Source: Oscillatoria sp. FACHB-1406
GTDB lineage: Bacteria > Cyanobacteriota > Cyanobacteriia > Cyanobacteriales > Spirulinaceae
Assembly: GCF_014698145.1 (NCBI RefSeq)
Contig: NZ_JACJSM010000008.1
Span: 62,001-126,000 of the forward strand
DNA length: 64,000 nt
Direction of reading: 5' to 3'
Part shown: positions 26,200 through 34,985 of the stretch, piece after piece
How the letters are laid out: each line of letters starts with the position of its first letter
Position numbering within the stretch: the first letter of the stretch is position 1
Program-made: the position numbers and the translations under genes
Notes under the pieces: generated by a model
The model's input: the letters and a program-made list of their open reading frames with translations, nothing else
What the model was told of the DNA's origin: nothing
Database searches by the model: none

Positions 26200-27417
26200 G
26201 TGTTAGATTTATCGCTTTTAGTCGCATTAGGATTTTTAGGAAGTTTTGGGCATTGCGTGGGAATGTGCGGCCCCTTGGCGGTCGCTTTCTCGCTCTCAAA
26301 TGAAACTTCCCAATCGTCCAACGGGTTGCAAAACTTACGATTTCATCTCCTCCTTAATAGCAGTCGTCTTTTGAGTTATGCAGTCGTGGGTGCAATTTTA
26401 GGGGGGGTGAGTGGCGCGATCGCAACGGGGGGACAACTGGCAGGAGTTGGGAGCAGTTTTCGGCAAGGAATCGCGATTTTGACGGGTTTAATGCTGATTT
26501 GGTTTGCTTTAGTGCAGCTTGCGCCCAATTTCTTACCCCGTCTCCCTTTTTTGCACCCCGGACGCGGATTGTGGCATCAAGGTTTAGGGGGAATGCTAAC
26601 CGGGCTATCGGGCGGGCAGCAATGGTGGACTCCTGCTGTTTTAGGCGCACTTTGGGGATTGATGCCCTGCGGTTTTCTGTATGCGGCTCAAATTAAAGCG
26701 GCGGCGACGGGGAGTTGGTTTTTAGGAGCGCTAACAATGTTGGGGTTTGGGCTGGGAACGCTGCCGACAATGGTAGGAGCGGGGCTTTCAGCTTCGCACT
26801 TCAGTGCCGCCCGCCGCAGTCAGTTGTTTCGGTTGGGGGGCTGGATAACGCTAGCGATTGGCTGCCTCACCTTATTCCGCAGCGATGTCATGCTTGATTA
26901 TACGGGTCATGCTGCCCTGTTGCTGCTAGCCCTGGCCTTAAGCGCGCGTCCGATCGCGGGATTTTGGGCTGCACCGCTCCGATACCGCCGCGCGATTGGC
27001 GTGGGGGCTTTCATCCTCGCTGCGGCGCATACGGGGCAGATGATGGAACATTCATTAAATTGGAATTTCGAGGCGATCGCGTTTCTGTTGCCGGAGCATC
27101 GTTGGGCATTATTATCCGGCGCGATCGCGTTGTTACTTTTAACTCCCCTCGCTCTGACCAGTTTCGACTATTGGCAGCGAATTTTGGGGCGTTACTGGCG
27201 GCGCTTGCACTTGCTTGCCGTGCCTGCTTTCCTACTCGCCGCACTCCATACGGTTTTCTTTGGTTCGAGTTATTGGGGCGCTCTGGATGGCGGATGGCAG
27301 AATTCTCTCCACGCCTACAGTCTTGGGGCGATCGCGCTCCTCATTCTGGCGCTGCGATCGCCGCTTGTTTGGTCGCTTTTCTCTCTAGCTCGGTTTTACC
27401 GCAAACCCGGAAATTAA
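26200..27417 (+). CDS. DsbD_2/TauE-like membrane protein fused to ferric-reductase-like domain
   Basis: A 405-residue, all-membrane protein. Residues 1-225 match the DsbD_2/TauE-SafE-like group (start [20 protein letters not shown] with two Cys; [11 protein letters not shown] near 150-160 with a third), a family tied to cytochrome c, copper or thiol transfer across membranes. Residues 230-400 form a second helical block with paired His (HTGQMMEHS near 275, [19 protein letters not shown] near 335-350), as in ferric-reductase/YedZ-type haem membrane domains. A redox relay through the membrane is inferred. GTG is the start. Its stop shares the sequence TTAA with the stop of convergent rpiA (four-base overlap). 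Confidence 0.75.
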   Translation: MLDLSLLVALGFLGSFGHCVGMCGPLAVAFSLSNETSQSSNGLQNLRFHLLLNSSRLLSYAVVGAILGGVSGAIATGGQLAGVGSSFRQGIAILTGLMLIWFALVQLAPNFLPRLPFLHPGRGLWHQGLGGMLTGLSGGQQWWTPAVLGALWGLMPCGFLYAAQIKAAATGSWFLGALTMLGFGLGTLPTMVGAGLSASHFSAARRSQLFRLGGWITLAIGCLTLFRSDVMLDYTGHAALLLLALALSARPIAGFWAAPLRYRRAIGVGAFILAAAHTGQMMEHSLNWNFEAIAFLLPEHRWALLSGAIALLLLTPLALTSFDYWQRILGRYWRRLHLLAVPAFLLAALHTVFFGSSYWGALDGGWQNSLHAYSLGAIALLILALRSPLVWSLFSLARFYRKPGN

Positions 27418-28127
27418 GTAATTTCGCGGATAACGGGTTCTCCGTCTTTAATTTCGCCCACCAAAATCACATCGGCAACGCCAACAAACAAGCCATTTTC
27501 TAATACGCCAGGAATGTTATTCAGCGTCTTTTCCAATTCGGCGGGATTATCGATGTTATCAAATTTAACATCGATTACTAAATTTCCCTGATCCGTCACG
27601 ACCGGGCCTGCTTTTTTCACGCCCATGCGCAATTCCGGCTTGCCGCCCAGTTTCTCGATCGCGCGCGTTACCGGCGCAACCGCCATCGGAATCACTTCTA
27701 CCGGCAGTAAAAAGGTCGAGCCTAATTTATCGACCAACTTACCGCCATCCACCACCACGATAAACTCTTCGGCGAGGCAGTCTACTACTTTCTCGCGGGT
27801 GTGGGCTGCACCGCCGCCTTTAATCAAGTTTTTGTTCGGATCGACTTCATCGGCCCCGTCGATGGCAATATCGATGCGATCGATCGCGTCGAGGGTGACT
27901 AGGGGAATACCGTACTTCTTCGCTAAAACTTCCGCTTGAAAGGAAGTTGGAACCCCGACAATATCTTTTAATTCTCCTGAAGCGAGCCGCTCGCCCAAAT
28001 ACTCAATGGCGTAAGCTGTGGTCGATCCCGTTCCCAAACCAACAATCGACCCGGAGCGAACTTTTGCCGCCGCCGCTTTGCCGACTTCTTGTTTCATTAC
28101 AATTACCGGATCCGTTTCCCCTGACAC
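27414..28127 (-). CDS. rpiA: Ribose-5-phosphate isomerase A
   Basis: It interconverts ribose 5-phosphate and ribulose 5-phosphate in the Calvin and pentose phosphate cycles. The 237-residue protein shows the phosphate loop [12 protein letters not shown] (near 31-42), [10 protein letters not shown] (near 91-100) and the [14 protein letters not shown] segment with catalytic residues (near 103-117). GTG at 28127 is chosen because a good ribosome site (AAGGAGAGG) lies about six bases upstream; an ATG ten codons later is the alternative. It is a soluble cytoplasmic enzyme, monocistronic here. Confidence 0.96.
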   Translation of the reverse strand: MSGETDPVIVMKQEVGKAAAAKVRSGSIVGLGTGSTTAYAIEYLGERLASGELKDIVGVPTSFQAEVLAKKYGIPLVTLDAIDRIDIAIDGADEVDPNKNLIKGGGAAHTREKVVDCLAEEFIVVVDGGKLVDKLGSTFLLPVEVIPMAVAPVTRAIEKLGGKPELRMGVKKAGPVVTDQGNLVIDVKFDNIDNPAELEKTLNNIPGVLENGLFVGVADVILVGEIKDGEPVIREIT

Positions 28128-28290
28128 GCTGACCTCTCCTTAAACTTTGCAATCGATCGAGTTAAAATTGGCGCGCCAAATCCTCCCAATCGGTTTTGAC
28201 GCGAAAGTCTTTGATTCCTCTATTTGAGGACGAGAAAAAAGCATCGCACAGCAGAAAATCTCGCCGACTTTCTCCCGTCATCCTCCGGTT

Positions 28291-28785
28291 TTAGCTATTC
28301 GTCGCTTGAGCGCTGAGCATCTCTTTCAATTTAGCTAACTCGTCTGCCCAACGCGGATCGGGTTGAACGCCTCCCGCATTCGCTGTCGAGGTACTGCTGC
28401 TGCTGCTGCTGCGATCGTTGCGCTTGGCTTTGTTGCCGCGATCGCTGCGCTTGCTCGACCCACTGCTGCCGACGTTCGTAATCGGTTTCGGTGCGCTCTC
28501 GCTTGTTTCGTCGCCCCCTTCCGGTTTCGACTTCGCACGCGGGAGGGCTTTTTCGATCTTCAGGGTCGTATCCATAAAGGCTTGACCGTTATGCTTTTCG
28601 ATTAGCTCGTTAGCCATCTCATCAGTCGGAACCGTGACAAAGGCAAAACCTCTACACTTCCCCGTTTTCCGGTCTTTGATCACCTTGGTGGAGACTGCAT
28701 CCCCAGCGTCGGCGAATACCGCCTGTAAATCCTTGCGCTCGATGGGTTCTTTGGGTAAATTGCCCACATATAGCCGAATAGACAT
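28291..28785 (-). CDS. RRM-type RNA-binding protein
   Basis: A 164-residue protein with one RNA recognition motif (residues 1-82): RNP2 is LYVGNL near 5-10 and RNP1 is KCRGFAFV near 43-50. The rest is a Ser/Arg/Lys-rich linker ending in a separate short motif (DPRWADELAKLKEML). It lacks the glycine-rich tail of the cold-induced Rbp proteins and so belongs to the longer cyanobacterial Rbp type; such proteins bind RNA and some help place mRNAs at the thylakoid. Ser-rich simple coding sequence at 28395-28440 makes the linker variable. ATG at 28785 is supported by the RRM start. Confidence 0.88.
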   Translation of the reverse strand: MSIRLYVGNLPKEPIERKDLQAVFADAGDAVSTKVIKDRKTGKCRGFAFVTVPTDEMANELIEKHNGQAFMDTTLKIEKALPRAKSKPEGGDETSESAPKPITNVGSSGSSKRSDRGNKAKRNDRSSSSSSTSTANAGGVQPDPRWADELAKLKEMLSAQATNS

Positions 28786-29428
28786 CTTGAGAATTACCTC
28801 CGGATTGTTATGAAATCAAAACTTGACAGGCTGGCTCGGGGCGGCTTGATGCAAAATCTATTACGACTCAAAGTGCAAATTCTCAATTCATCGAACAATT
28901 TAGTTCGCCTTCCCCTGCGCTCGCCAACTGCTCTCTCTTCCTGCGGCGATTTAAATCTTTGCTTCAGCAAACCGCTCTTTCCTCATACGACGTTAATTTG
29001 ACGTTCTCTTGGATTGGAACTGCTCGAACTACTTGTAGAGCTACACAGGTCTCACCGCCGTTGCCGAGCGAGCATTACAACAGGTTTAAACCCTTTACAA
29101 ACTTATCACGCTCCGAGCATTTTTACACAAAATCAGCGAGTTTGTGGCCCTCGAGCGAGCTTACTTCCAGGGAAAGTTGACACAATTTGTTCGCTCCGAG
29201 CTTTTTCCGCCTGCTGCAATTGGTACAACTACCAGCGAACGAGATTTCCCTCGTCCTTTCGGATTTTCTCCCCCTGTCGAAAGAAGGATGGCACTTTTGT
29301 CAAACGTTTGTTATATTTCTTCATAAGCTAGATCGAAGTCGAAGTTCTCCCGAACCGGAAAGCCTCCAAGATCGGCTTATTGCTTCCATTCTGTCCTGTT
29401 GTTTGTTTCGTTTGGAGATTGGGTAATT
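28786..29428. other. Long gene-free region upstream of nblA
   Basis: No convincing gene. Overlapping frames on the plus strand (28810-29426) are Ser/Phe/Cys-rich and lack starts or domains. It probably holds the promoters of nblA and of the RRM gene, and perhaps a long nblA leader; nblA is known to be controlled by NtcA and NblR in other cyanobacteria, but I cannot point to a convincing GTA-N8-TAC site. Confidence 0.5.
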
Positions 29429-29626
29429 ATGTTTCAACCGTCAGACTTCACTTTAGAGCAACAATTCAGCATCCGTTCCTTTGAGACTCAGGTTCAGCAG
29501 ATGAGTCGCGAGCAAGCTCAGGATTTCCTGGTCAAGCTCTACGAACAAATGCTCGCTCGTGAGAATATGTACAAATCTTTCCTCAAGCATGAATGGGGCT
29601 TAGATACTCCCTGGCAGGCTCAGTAA
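29429..29626 (+). CDS. nblA: Phycobilisome degradation protein NblA
   Basis: A 65-residue NblA, which binds phycobilisome rods and brings them to the Clp protease during nutrient starvation. Typical features: an N-terminal segment LTLEQQF-like (here FTLEQQFSIRSFE), a helical middle (SREQAQDFLVKLYEQML) and the C-terminal helix with ENMYKSFLKHEW. ATG at 29429 is chosen, with TTGGAG 12 to 17 bases before it; the frame is open 30 bases further up without a good start. A long gene-free region precedes it and a structured RNA segment follows at 29690. Confidence 0.93.
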   Translation: MFQPSDFTLEQQFSIRSFETQVQQMSREQAQDFLVKLYEQMLARENMYKSFLKHEWGLDTPWQAQ

Positions 29627-29689
29627 TGAGTCCGCAATTGCTGCGGTTGCCTCTTTCTTTAGCTAAGTTCCCGAAGACGGAAAGAAGCT

Positions 29690-29755
29690 GAGGATGCTGG
29701 GGTACCCTAGCGAGAGTCTCAATGCTGTTGGTTCGCTCCACTAGCGGCTATCCTC
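29690..29755 (+). ncRNA. Structured RNA or terminator after nblA
   Basis: GAGGATGCTG pairs with CGGCTATCCTC (one bulge) and encloses GGGTACCC and AGCGA/TCGCT pairings, so the segment could fold as a multi-branched stem. A T-rich run (ATTATTTTTTATTTTT) follows from 29765. This may be the end of the nblA transcript or a small RNA. The rest of 29627-29963 has no gene. Confidence 0.4.
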
Positions 29756-29963
29756 ACACGATTGGATTATTTTTTATTTTTACTTCAGGTCCCGGCTTAG
29801 CGATAAGCTGTTATGAGTTTTTTCCTAAACTAACGCCTCACTTAACCCTTCTGTGCGTAATTATTAAGCAGCAACTTTGCTAGGGTGCGAGCGATCGCGC
29901 TCGAAAACTCGGTCAATCGGAACTACACTAGAGAGGTAGAGCAACTTGCTGGTAACACAGCCT

Positions 29964-30836
29964 ATGTTTACGCGCAGCCTCATTTGCACTGATTTTTCCG
30001 ATAGTTTAGACCGACTGACTCGCTTTGTGCCTCAACTCGCCCACGGCGGGTTGCGTCAAATCGTCTTCGTCCACAGCGTTCCATTATGGGAAGGCGGTCA
30101 AATTCCCCACATTGACGAAGAAAAGGTGGAGAAGGCGAAAGTACGCCTGAATGAAGCGTTAAGTGACATTCCCGAAGGGATAGAAGTCATTGTGGAAACG
30201 CCTTCGGGTCGTCCGGTCGATACTCTTCCCAAGCTCGTTGGTAAATATCAGAGTGAAGTTGTTATTACGGGAAGTTCGATTCGCAATTTACTCCAAGAGA
30301 AAGTAGCAGGAAGTACGACCTTGGAGTTGACGAGATTGACAGCAACGCCGCTGATGATTCTTCGCCCTCAACTGATTTCAACCTATCGCTCGCCAGAGTT
30401 AGCGCTGCGATGCGAGAATTTGTGGAGTTATTTGTTGATTCCCTATAATGACGGGGATACGGCACGTTATTTGCTCGATCGCGTCAAAAATTGCCTTGAG
30501 AAGAGTCAGCAGGGGACTTCGACTCAATGTATGCTGTTGTGGGTGGTGGACGACGGACAAAAGAACATCCCGGTTGAATATCGCATTCAAGAAGCCGAAC
30601 AAAAGCTAGCAGCCGCAAAAGTAGAGTTAGAAGCGTTGGGGGTAGCGGTGCAGACGCAAGTGCGTACCGGCACGCCGTTTTTAGAGATTATTAAGACAGC
30701 CGGGGAATTTGATATCAGTGCGATCGCGACTTCCCACCTGACGCGCGGCGCTCTTTTAGATTGGACGGTTCCCAGTATCGCCAACGAAATTTTACGCCGT
30801 TCCTGGTTTCCCGTCCTCTTTTTCCCGCCGAGGTGA
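29964..30836 (+). CDS. Universal stress protein, two Usp domains
   Basis: A 290-residue protein with two UspA folds in tandem. The first (about 3-140) starts RSLICTDFSDS and ends with GSSIRNLLQEKVAGSTT, the usual nucleotide-loop region; the second (about 155-290) ends with ATSHLTRGALLDWTV and GIVFFPPR-like FPVLFFPPR. Such proteins help survive starvation and oxidative stress, often as dimers binding ATP; the specific role is unknown. ATG at 29964 gives the start of relatives (MFTRSLICTD); a TTG at 29946 with GAGG before it is the alternative. Confidence 0.88.
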   Translation: MFTRSLICTDFSDSLDRLTRFVPQLAHGGLRQIVFVHSVPLWEGGQIPHIDEEKVEKAKVRLNEALSDIPEGIEVIVETPSGRPVDTLPKLVGKYQSEVVITGSSIRNLLQEKVAGSTTLELTRLTATPLMILRPQLISTYRSPELALRCENLWSYLLIPYNDGDTARYLLDRVKNCLEKSQQGTSTQCMLLWVVDDGQKNIPVEYRIQEAEQKLAAAKVELEALGVAVQTQVRTGTPFLEIIKTAGEFDISAIATSHLTRGALLDWTVPSIANEILRRSWFPVLFFPPR

Positions 30837-30867
30837 AAAAGCGATCGCGATCGCTCTTTTAGCCCGC

Positions 30868-31464
30868 CTACCAACCGCCGATCGCGTAGCTGGGTTGCGG
30901 GTTCGTCGTCGGAGTGGCGATCGCGTCCGGTAACGTCACCTCGCCATCCACCCGCGCTTCGATGCAAAACGTCGCCGTACTCAAACCGCCGAAGCGCTTC
31001 ACCGTACTGCTACGCAGGCGCACATCTGGCGACAAAAACCAGAAGCGCTCGATAATGCTCATGCTTTCGTACTCGGTAATCAGGTTTAACCCTTCCTCGT
31101 CGTCCACCTCGTAATGCCCAGCAACCGGGACGATTTCAGCGTACCCGCGTTCGCGCAACAATTGTCCTTTGCGAGGATTATCCGGATCCGGGATTAAGGA
31201 AAATACCGTCGATCCGGCGTGATCTTCTCCCTCCTTATCCCACGCCATCGCCCCATCCCACGTTACAAACGCGCCGCCGCAAGCCAAACTCGGATCGACA
31301 TCGTGCATTTGACAGATTTCAATAATTTTGGGATCGTCGGCGGCGAGGGTTTCGACGACGATATCCGAACCGCCACTCTCGGCGCGACGGAAGGGGAGAT
31401 GATGGGTAGTGCGTTGCGATCGCCACCGTCCAGCACTTCGCTGGAAAAATTCCATTGCATCCAC
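30868..31464 (-). CDS. cpcS: Phycobiliprotein lyase CpcS/CpeS
   Basis: It attaches phycocyanobilin to cysteine (the Cys-84 type site) of phycobiliprotein beta subunits. The 198-residue protein has the family start EFFQRSAGRWRSQRTTHHL (residues 5-23), a lipocalin-like beta-barrel, and SIIERFWFLSPDVRLRSS near 140-157. GTG at 31464 gives MDAMEFF; ATG at 31455 is the alternative. The presence of CpcS and NblA in the window shows a phycobilisome-bearing organism. It lies 44 bases after the speA stop-side gap on the same strand: speA is upstream and the two may share a transcript. Confidence 0.9.
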   Translation of the reverse strand: MDAMEFFQRSAGRWRSQRTTHHLPFRRAESGGSDIVVETLAADDPKIIEICQMHDVDPSLACGGAFVTWDGAMAWDKEGEDHAGSTVFSLIPDPDNPRKGQLLRERGYAEIVPVAGHYEVDDEEGLNLITEYESMSIIERFWFLSPDVRLRSSTVKRFGGLSTATFCIEARVDGEVTLPDAIATPTTNPQPSYAIGGW

Positions 31465-31508
31465 GATCTTGCTCTTTCCCTAGAATGTGTAGAGTTCTAT
31501 TCTCTATT

Positions 31509-33527
31509 TCAACACAAATAGGTATAGCTGTTCAAACTATGTTCGTAATTTTGCAGCAGTCGTTGCGATTCTTCGAGGCTAATTTTTCCCTCTTGGAGGG
31601 CTTCTTCGGTGCGGCGGCGAATCCGTTCGACTAAATCTTTAACATCGTATTGAACGTAACCGAGTACATCCGCGATCGCGTCTCCTTTAACAACGTGCTC
31701 GACTTGATAACCTTTCGGAGTCATGCGGATATGAACGACATTCGTATCGCCGAAAAGATTGTGTAAGTTTCCCATGATTTCTTGATAAGCACCCACCAAA
31801 AACATTCCCAAGTAATAAGGTTTTCTTTCCTTACAATTTCCAGGATATTCCATCCATTCTAAAGGATGAAGTTCTAGGATCGATTTAATATCGCGCAGGT
31901 CGATAAACTTGTCGATTTTACCATCGCTATCGCAGGTTAAATCGGCAAGAATTCCGCGTTGGGTAGGTTCTTCGTTGAGACGATGAATAGGGAGAATGGG
32001 AAAAAGTTGATCGATCGCCCAAGCATCGGGAGCCGATTGAAAGACGGAAAGGTTGGCATAATAAATCGATGCCATATTTTTTTCCAAATCTTCTAAGTCG
32101 TCGGGAACGTAATCTTGCGTGCGAGTAATATCTAGAATTTTTCGGCAGCACGCCCAATACAATTGCTCGGCTCGGGAGCGTTCCTTTAAACTCAGATAGC
32201 CGAAGCTAAATAAACTAATCGCCTCATCCTTAAACTGAATCGCATCGTGATAGGTTTCTTGGTAGTTTTCAAGATTAATCGATTCGTAAGTTTCCCGAAG
32301 ATTGCGCAGAATCAAATGTTCTTTGGATTGGGGGGGCTGCGGTAGGGCTGCCGACACTTCGTTCGTGCTGAGAACATCAAAGATCAGGACGGCTTGATGA
32401 GACGCGATCGCGCGGCCGCTTTCGCTAATGAGAATCGGGGCAGCAATATTGCGTTCGTCGCAGGCTTCCTTCACTTCGGCCACGATATCGTTAGCATAAT
32501 TTTGCATATTGTAGTTTTTGGAAGCATAAAAGTTAGTTTTCGAGCCGTCGTAGTCCACCGCCAAACCGCCGCCGACATCGAGATATTGCATTTTTGCCCC
32601 TAATTTTGCTAACTCGCCGTAAATTTGCGCGGCTTCGCGGATGGCATCTTTAACGACCCCGATCGCGGAAATCTGCGAACCGATATGATAGTGCAAAAGT
32701 TGCAAGCAATCTAACATTCCGCAGGCTTCTAATTTCTCGACAACTTCGACAATTTGCGGCACGGTTAACCCGAATTTGGCGCGATCGCCCGTGGAATCGC
32801 CCCAATGCCCGGAACCTTTCGCACTCAACTTTGCCCGCACCCCTAAAATCGGTAAAATTCCGAGTTTCTGGCTGAGTTCGATCGCGACATACAACTCTTC
32901 TAACTGTTCGATAACGATGACGGGAGTATGCCCTAATTTGGTCGCCAGCAGCGCCATTTCAATGTATTCGCGATCCTTATAACCGTTGCAGATTAAGAGG
33001 GTTTCTCGGGCATTTTTCGGCGGGTGGAGAGAGGGTTCGAGGGTGGCAAGGGCGATGGTAAGTTCGGGTTTCGATCCGGCTTCCAATCCGAAGTGATAGG
33101 GCTTGCCAAACTGGACTAAAGCTTCGACGAGATGGCGATTTTGGTTGCATTTAACTGGGTAAACGCCGCGATATTGATTGGGGTAGTTATAACGCGCGAT
33201 CGCTTTGGCAAAGCAAGCATTTAAGCGTTCGATGCGATCGGCGAGAATATCGGAGAAGCGAATTAAGAGGGGCAATCCGAGATTGCGCTTGCGTAAAGAT
33301 TCGACCAGTTCGTAAAGGTCGAGGGAACCGCCGCGATCGCCTTGGGGGGACACGATTACCCGTCCGGCCGCATTGATGGAAAAATAGGGATCGCCCCATC
33401 CTTTAATGCGGTACAGTTCCTCGCTATCTTCAATCGTCCAGGTTTCCCGAACCTCCGGACGTACAAAATCGTCTCCCGAAGCGGGGAGTAACGCCCGTTC
33501 ATTTCTCAGTTTCGTCTTTGCACCCAT
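31509..33527 (-). CDS. speA: Biosynthetic arginine decarboxylase
   Basis: It decarboxylates arginine to agmatine, the first step of polyamine synthesis, using pyridoxal phosphate. The 672-residue length is usual. The PLP lysine is in GVYPVKCNQNRH (Lys126), the glycine-rich phosphate region is YLDVGGGLAVDYDGSKT (near 330), and the C-terminus carries the long helical insertion of SpeA enzymes. ATG at 33527 starts with the polar MGAKTKLRNE seen in cyanobacterial relatives. The enzyme is cytoplasmic. Downstream on the strand is cpcS. Confidence 0.95.
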   Translation of the reverse strand: MGAKTKLRNERALLPASGDDFVRPEVRETWTIEDSEELYRIKGWGDPYFSINAAGRVIVSPQGDRGGSLDLYELVESLRKRNLGLPLLIRFSDILADRIERLNACFAKAIARYNYPNQYRGVYPVKCNQNRHLVEALVQFGKPYHFGLEAGSKPELTIALATLEPSLHPPKNARETLLICNGYKDREYIEMALLATKLGHTPVIVIEQLEELYVAIELSQKLGILPILGVRAKLSAKGSGHWGDSTGDRAKFGLTVPQIVEVVEKLEACGMLDCLQLLHYHIGSQISAIGVVKDAIREAAQIYGELAKLGAKMQYLDVGGGLAVDYDGSKTNFYASKNYNMQNYANDIVAEVKEACDERNIAAPILISESGRAIASHQAVLIFDVLSTNEVSAALPQPPQSKEHLILRNLRETYESINLENYQETYHDAIQFKDEAISLFSFGYLSLKERSRAEQLYWACCRKILDITRTQDYVPDDLEDLEKNMASIYYANLSVFQSAPDAWAIDQLFPILPIHRLNEEPTQRGILADLTCDSDGKIDKFIDLRDIKSILELHPLEWMEYPGNCKERKPYYLGMFLVGAYQEIMGNLHNLFGDTNVVHIRMTPKGYQVEHVVKGDAIADVLGYVQYDVKDLVERIRRRTEEALQEGKISLEESQRLLQNYEHSLNSYTYLC

Positions 33528-33600
33528 TGCGATCGCCGCCTCTTACATTTAAACATTTCGCATTTCATGGTAGCGACTTTTGAGAAAGATTCGGTTGAGG

Positions 33601-33894
33601 TTAGCGATACTTCTTCGTGCAAGTCTTTCCCGCTGCAACTTGTCCGGCGTAGTAAGCATCGGCAGAAGCCATATCGCCGAATTTTCGGATCGAAGTTATC
33701 GTTTGACCTTGGGCTTTGCATTCTACCGCGTAAGGCGCGCCAAAGACTAGCGCCCAACTTCCCGCGATCGCAATAATCGCGCCCAGCATCAAACAGCCGC
33801 AGCCCGTTTTGAGAAACTCAGCTTTAGAGATAACAAGGGATTTTACGCTTTGCTGTTCGGTGGAGTTATCTTGTTGTTCGGTTGAATCGGACAT
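33601..33894 (-). CDS. Small membrane protein, unknown
   Basis: From ATG 33894 a 97-residue protein begins MSDSTEQQDNSTEQQ (a STEQQ pair), then a hydrophobic segment (about 31-54, GCGCLMLGAIIAIAG...), and a C-terminal polar domain with two Cys (VECKAQG and KTCTKKYR) that may form a disulphide outside the cytoplasm. I know no function. The open frame starts 27 codons earlier inside ATTGACA-type extragenic repeats, which is not a real start. It lies directly upstream of speA on the same strand. Confidence 0.55.
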   Translation of the reverse strand: MSDSTEQQDNSTEQQSVKSLVISKAEFLKTGCGCLMLGAIIAIAGSWALVFGAPYAVECKAQGQTITSIRKFGDMASADAYYAGQVAAGKTCTKKYR

Positions 33895-33912
33895 GATAGG
33901 TAGGGATTGCTG

Positions 33913-34130
33913 AATAATTGACAATTGACAATTGACAATTGATAACGTTTGAAGCAGTACATCAACGTTGTCCATTATCCATTATCCAATGGCACTGAAA
34001 TAAGAGTTGAAAAATCGCCTGTAGAGACGTTGACTTGCAACGTCTCTACAGATAATTTCGTAGGGTGGGCAGCGCCCACCAGCCTTAAGTCAGTGCCATT
34101 CATCCATTATCAATTCTCAATTGATATAGT
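33913..34130. repeat. Mixed extragenic repeats
   Basis: ATTGACA repeated three times (33917-33940), a hairpin CTGTAGAGACGTT/AACGTCTCTACAG (34019-34051), a GTAGGGTGGGCAGCGCCCACC unit (34070) and ATTATCCATT repeats on both sides. All these families recur elsewhere in the window (14009, 53840, 62866). Confidence 0.75.
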
Positions 34131-34159
34131 ATAATAGTATTACCGAGTTTGAGGTAGCT

Positions 34160-34882
34160 ATGGCAACTTCTCAAATAGAAGTACCGACACCAGTCGATAT
34201 TAATTATCCAGACAGCGACGGCAAGCCAATGTCAGATAATACCAAGCAATTCCGCTGGATTACCGTTATTTATTACAACTTAGACTGGCTATTTTCTCAA
34301 GATGAAAACGTCTTTGTCGCGGGCGATTTACTGTGGTATCCCGTGGAAGGAAATAACAAATTACGTCAAGCCCCCGATGTTATGGTAGCCTTTGGCGTGA
34401 AAAAAGGCGATCGCGGCTCTTATATGCAGTGGAAAGAAGGAGGAATCGCCCCTCAAGTCGTCTTTGAAATTCTCTCCCCCGGCAATCGATTGACCCCCAT
34501 GAATCAAAAGCAAGTCTTTTACAATCGTTACGGGGTTGAAGAATACTATGTTTACGACCCAGATCGGAATGATTTAAGCGGTTGGTTGCGAGGAGAAAAT
34601 GGTCTAGATGTCATCGAAGAAATTAAAAACTGGGTCAGTCCTCGATTGGGTATTCAGTTCGATTGGTCGGAAGAAAGATTGCAACTTCTGCGTCCGAACG
34701 GAGAACCCTTTATCGGCTACATTGAAATTTCCCAGCAACTAGAACTTGCCCGCCAAGAAGTCGAGCAAGAACGAGAACGAGCCGAGCGAGAACGAGAACG
34801 AGCCGAGCGAGAACGAGAACGAGCCGAGCGATTAGCAGAACGCTTAAAAGCGTTAGGAATCGATCCGGAAGCGCTCGATTAA
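34160..34882 (+). CDS. Uma2-family PD-(D/E)XK protein, copy 1
   Basis: A 240-residue Uma2 (DUF820) protein, a restriction-endonuclease-like fold very common in cyanobacteria. The active-site type residues are in RQAPDVMVAFG (Asp near 74) and QVVFEILSPGN (Glu near 100). The end (about 195-235) is a charged coiled coil encoded by a 21-bp DNA unit repeated three times (34768-34830, RERERAE), ending LKALGIDPEALD. No DNA cleavage has been shown for most members and the role is unknown. A paralogue with the same layout is at 44901. The coil length may vary by repeat slippage. Confidence 0.85.
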   Translation: MATSQIEVPTPVDINYPDSDGKPMSDNTKQFRWITVIYYNLDWLFSQDENVFVAGDLLWYPVEGNNKLRQAPDVMVAFGVKKGDRGSYMQWKEGGIAPQVVFEILSPGNRLTPMNQKQVFYNRYGVEEYYVYDPDRNDLSGWLRGENGLDVIEEIKNWVSPRLGIQFDWSEERLQLLRPNGEPFIGYIEISQQLELARQEVEQERERAERERERAERERERAERLAERLKALGIDPEALD

Positions 34883-34985
34883 AACCTATTTTTCGCGAAC
34901 TATTCTAAGTAAGCGTTGTGTGGGCATTGCCTTTTCTTGAGCAAACAAAAAAATATCTAAAAATTGGCAATGTCTACCTTTTTTG

